From CAYXRK01 sp964467615 (GTDB taxonomy: Bacteria; Hydrogenedentota; Hydrogenedentia; Hydrogenedentales; GCA-2746185): a DNA stretch of 14,344 nt. Shown here piece by piece: positions 13,127 through 14,344 of the stretch. Position numbers and translations under genes: made by a program. Under the pieces are notes generated by a model, which saw nothing but the letters and a program-made list of their open reading frames with translations, did not search any database and was not told the DNA's origin. Position 1 is the first letter of the stretch, and every line of letters begins with the position of its first letter. The stretch lies in contig CAYXRK010000120.1 of assembly GCA_964467615.1 (NCBI GenBank), forward strand, positions 1 through 14,344. The letters are read 5' to 3'.

Positions 13127-13657
13127 CTATGGAGCAGCACTCGCTTCTGGTTCGTCGGTGCTCGCCTGATGTATGGAATACAGCCATCGGCCCAAGCTTG
13201 GCGCGCGGAAGGTCATAACTGTTCCGACTGCGACGAAAAGCACGCTGACACCCGCGTTCGCAAGCGTCTGCTCCAAAGTCATCGCAGCCTTCATTTTTTC
13301 GCTTGCGAGCGAGTAGGACACCAACGATCCGAACGCCATCCAGAACTTCCTAATACTGAAAGCAATGCCGACAAACGCGAATGCCAGCGCATACCACCCC
13401 GGTGTGGGAGCAGCGAAAGTCACATCCTCTTCGGGGGGGTCTCGCCACAGAAAAACCGCGATTCGCTCGGCGTTCGGAAGGACGATTGCCCAAACCACAA
13501 TGTTTGCCAACAAAAGAAACACCTCGGCCCACCAATATTCGAGATGATTGGACGATGCGAACTCGACCGCGTGGGCAACTGCGTACACAACATATCGAAT
13601 CAACAGATACAGCGCGACAATGCGTATCAGCAAGCGCAATAATTCTCGATACTTCAT
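13127..13657 (-). CDS. Four-helix membrane protein of unknown function (copy B)
   Basis: A 176-residue protein with four predicted spans (about 8-31, 42-64, 88-108, 132-150) and short loops. I do not recognise the family. After the second span it has AERIAVF, before/in the third a W-x4-FAxxG-x5-R pattern (WYALAFAFVGIAFSIR), and near the end RWLYSIHQ; all three recur in the next gene upstream, so the two appear homologous. The frame is open to 13765, but the ATG at 13657, with GGGGAAA upstream, starts right before the first helix and avoids overlap with the neighbour. Middle gene of a probable three-gene operon with copy A and the AbrB-type gene. Confidence 0.75.
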   Translation of the reverse strand: MKYRELLRLLIRIVALYLLIRYVVYAVAHAVEFASSNHLEYWWAEVFLLLANIVVWAIVLPNAERIAVFLWRDPPEEDVTFAAPTPGWYALAFAFVGIAFSIRKFWMAFGSLVSYSLASEKMKAAMTLEQTLANAGVSVLFVAVGTVMTFRAPSLGRWLYSIHQASTDEPEASAAP

Positions 13658-13710
13658 ATTCGTTTCCCCGTAAATCCGTTCTCTATTTCCACGACATCCG
13701 TGCGGTCTGG

Positions 13711-14220
13711 CTATGAGAATCTCCGCGTGGCTCGCACCCAACGTAAGGGGCGATCCGCCCCCCAAAAAAGTAGCGCCAGCAAAACGGCGTAGCCAGCAAG
13801 TTTAGGAAGCAAATAGTCCAGGGCCCTGGTAGGGTCACCCAATACGCTGCTCGCGGCAGGGTCAGGCCGCGCAGCAATGCCGATGGACAACTGATGCGCC
13901 GTAGGCACAACATACCGCAAAGCTACATACAACCCCGTCACCGCGAAACCGAATTTCGCCCACGCTTTTTCCGCCCCCGGAGTAATCTCCACCCGGAAAC
14001 CGGAATTCCCGGTCGCAAACTTCGCGATTTGCCGAGCCCATAGCCACACGCACCACGCCGCGATTAGGTACATCAGGGTCTCGATGAAGTATCTCAAGGA
14101 GAACCAAAGGAAGTTTTCGGGAAATACCGCTATGGCCGAAGCAACGAGAGTCGCTGCAATGCAACGAATCGCAGCGGCTACAACCCGCTCTTCTTGGATC
14201 CGTAAGCGCTCAGGCATCAT
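13711..14220 (-). CDS. Four-helix membrane protein of unknown function (copy A)
   Basis: A 169-residue protein with four predicted spans (about 17-33, 44-66, 87-106, 138-154). It shares with the downstream gene ARQIAKF after span 2, WAKFGFAVTGLYVALR in span 3, and RPLRWV after span 4. A larger loop of about 30 residues (GIAARPDPAASSVLGDP) separates spans 3 and 4. The start is uncertain within three codons: two adjacent ATGs (14220, 14217) and an in-frame TTG at 14229; no strong ribosome site is seen. It is the first gene of the minus-strand operon, 53 bp ahead of copy B. No catalytic or transport signature is visible. Confidence 0.75.
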   Translation of the reverse strand: MMPERLRIQEERVVAAAIRCIAATLVASAIAVFPENFLWFSLRYFIETLMYLIAAWCVWLWARQIAKFATGNSGFRVEITPGAEKAWAKFGFAVTGLYVALRYVVPTAHQLSIGIAARPDPAASSVLGDPTRALDYLLPKLAGYAVLLALLFWGADRPLRWVRATRRFS

Positions 14221-14290
14221 TGTTTCCAACTTACATCAGAGTGCAATTCGACTGCGATGATACTATCCCGAATAATACAGCCAATCGCAC

Positions 14291-14313
14291 CTAGCAGCCC
14301 GTGGCAGAAGTCG
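14291..14313 (+). repeat. Third copy of the 23-bp element end
   Basis: Begins CTAGCAGCCCGTGG and matches the left end at 6983-7005 at 21 of 23 bases. It is followed by ATCGTCATGCGCGC (14328-14341), which resembles the start of the inner repeat at 7074. The rest of this element probably lies beyond the window edge. Confidence 0.6.
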
Positions 14314-14344
14314 CTTTTCTGGTTAAATCGTCATGCGCGCGTGA

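Overview
The window is about 14.3 kb of moderately GC-rich bacterial DNA with 19 supportable protein genes on both strands and no RNA gene or CRISPR array that I can see. The mix (a secreted ThuA-domain protein, an ECF sigma/anti-sigma pair, a secreted beta-propeller, PepSY-TM, small TA genes, and dispersed repeats whose translation gives the spurious 'RHCE..' type of peptide) suggests a free-living, environmental Gram-negative-type bacterium of the planctomycete/Hydrogenedentota-like kind. That placement is an inference of low confidence, because no ribosomal or other marker gene is present.

Layout. 1-303: no gene, three short palindromes. 304-1938 (minus): a YgeY-like M20 metallohydrolase followed by a VOC protein, likely one operon. 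2080-2935 (plus, divergent): a textbook ArsR + SRPBCC (AHSA1) pair with a near-consensus promoter and a 16-bp perfect palindrome over the -10/start region. 2966-3859 (minus): exported ThuA-domain protein. 3974-4539 (plus): ParD/ParE toxin-antitoxin pair with GTGA overlap. 4573-6986 (plus): a family 2 glycosyltransferase, a CmoA-like (carboxy-SAM synthase family) enzyme and an isoprenylcysteine carboxyl methyltransferase-like membrane protein. 6983-7157: a 175-bp MITE-like element with 23-bp inverted ends, whose first bases supply the stop codon of the preceding gene; a third copy of the end lies at 14291-14313. 7387-10339 (plus): secreted beta-propeller, ECF sigma factor, membrane anti-sigma-like protein, exported coiled-coil protein. 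10545-11657 (plus): PepSY-TM protein. 11939-12796 (plus): SAM-dependent methyltransferase, overlapping tail to tail with an AbrB-type antitoxin-like gene (minus), which sits behind two tandem four-helix membrane proteins that look like diverged copies of each other (12777-14220).

How the genes may work together: the ArsR/SRPBCC pair is self-contained and probably autorepressed. The sigma/anti-sigma/coiled-coil genes (possibly with the beta-propeller) look like an envelope-sensing transcription unit. The CmoA-like and ICMT-like genes are two neighbouring SAM-linked enzymes next to a glycosyltransferase with no cmoB in sight; this, the unusual HxxxHxxD in the anti-sigma domain, the inverted-repeat element and the tandem membrane paralogues are the points most worth a second look. 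Nothing here is clearly a new defence or mobile system.
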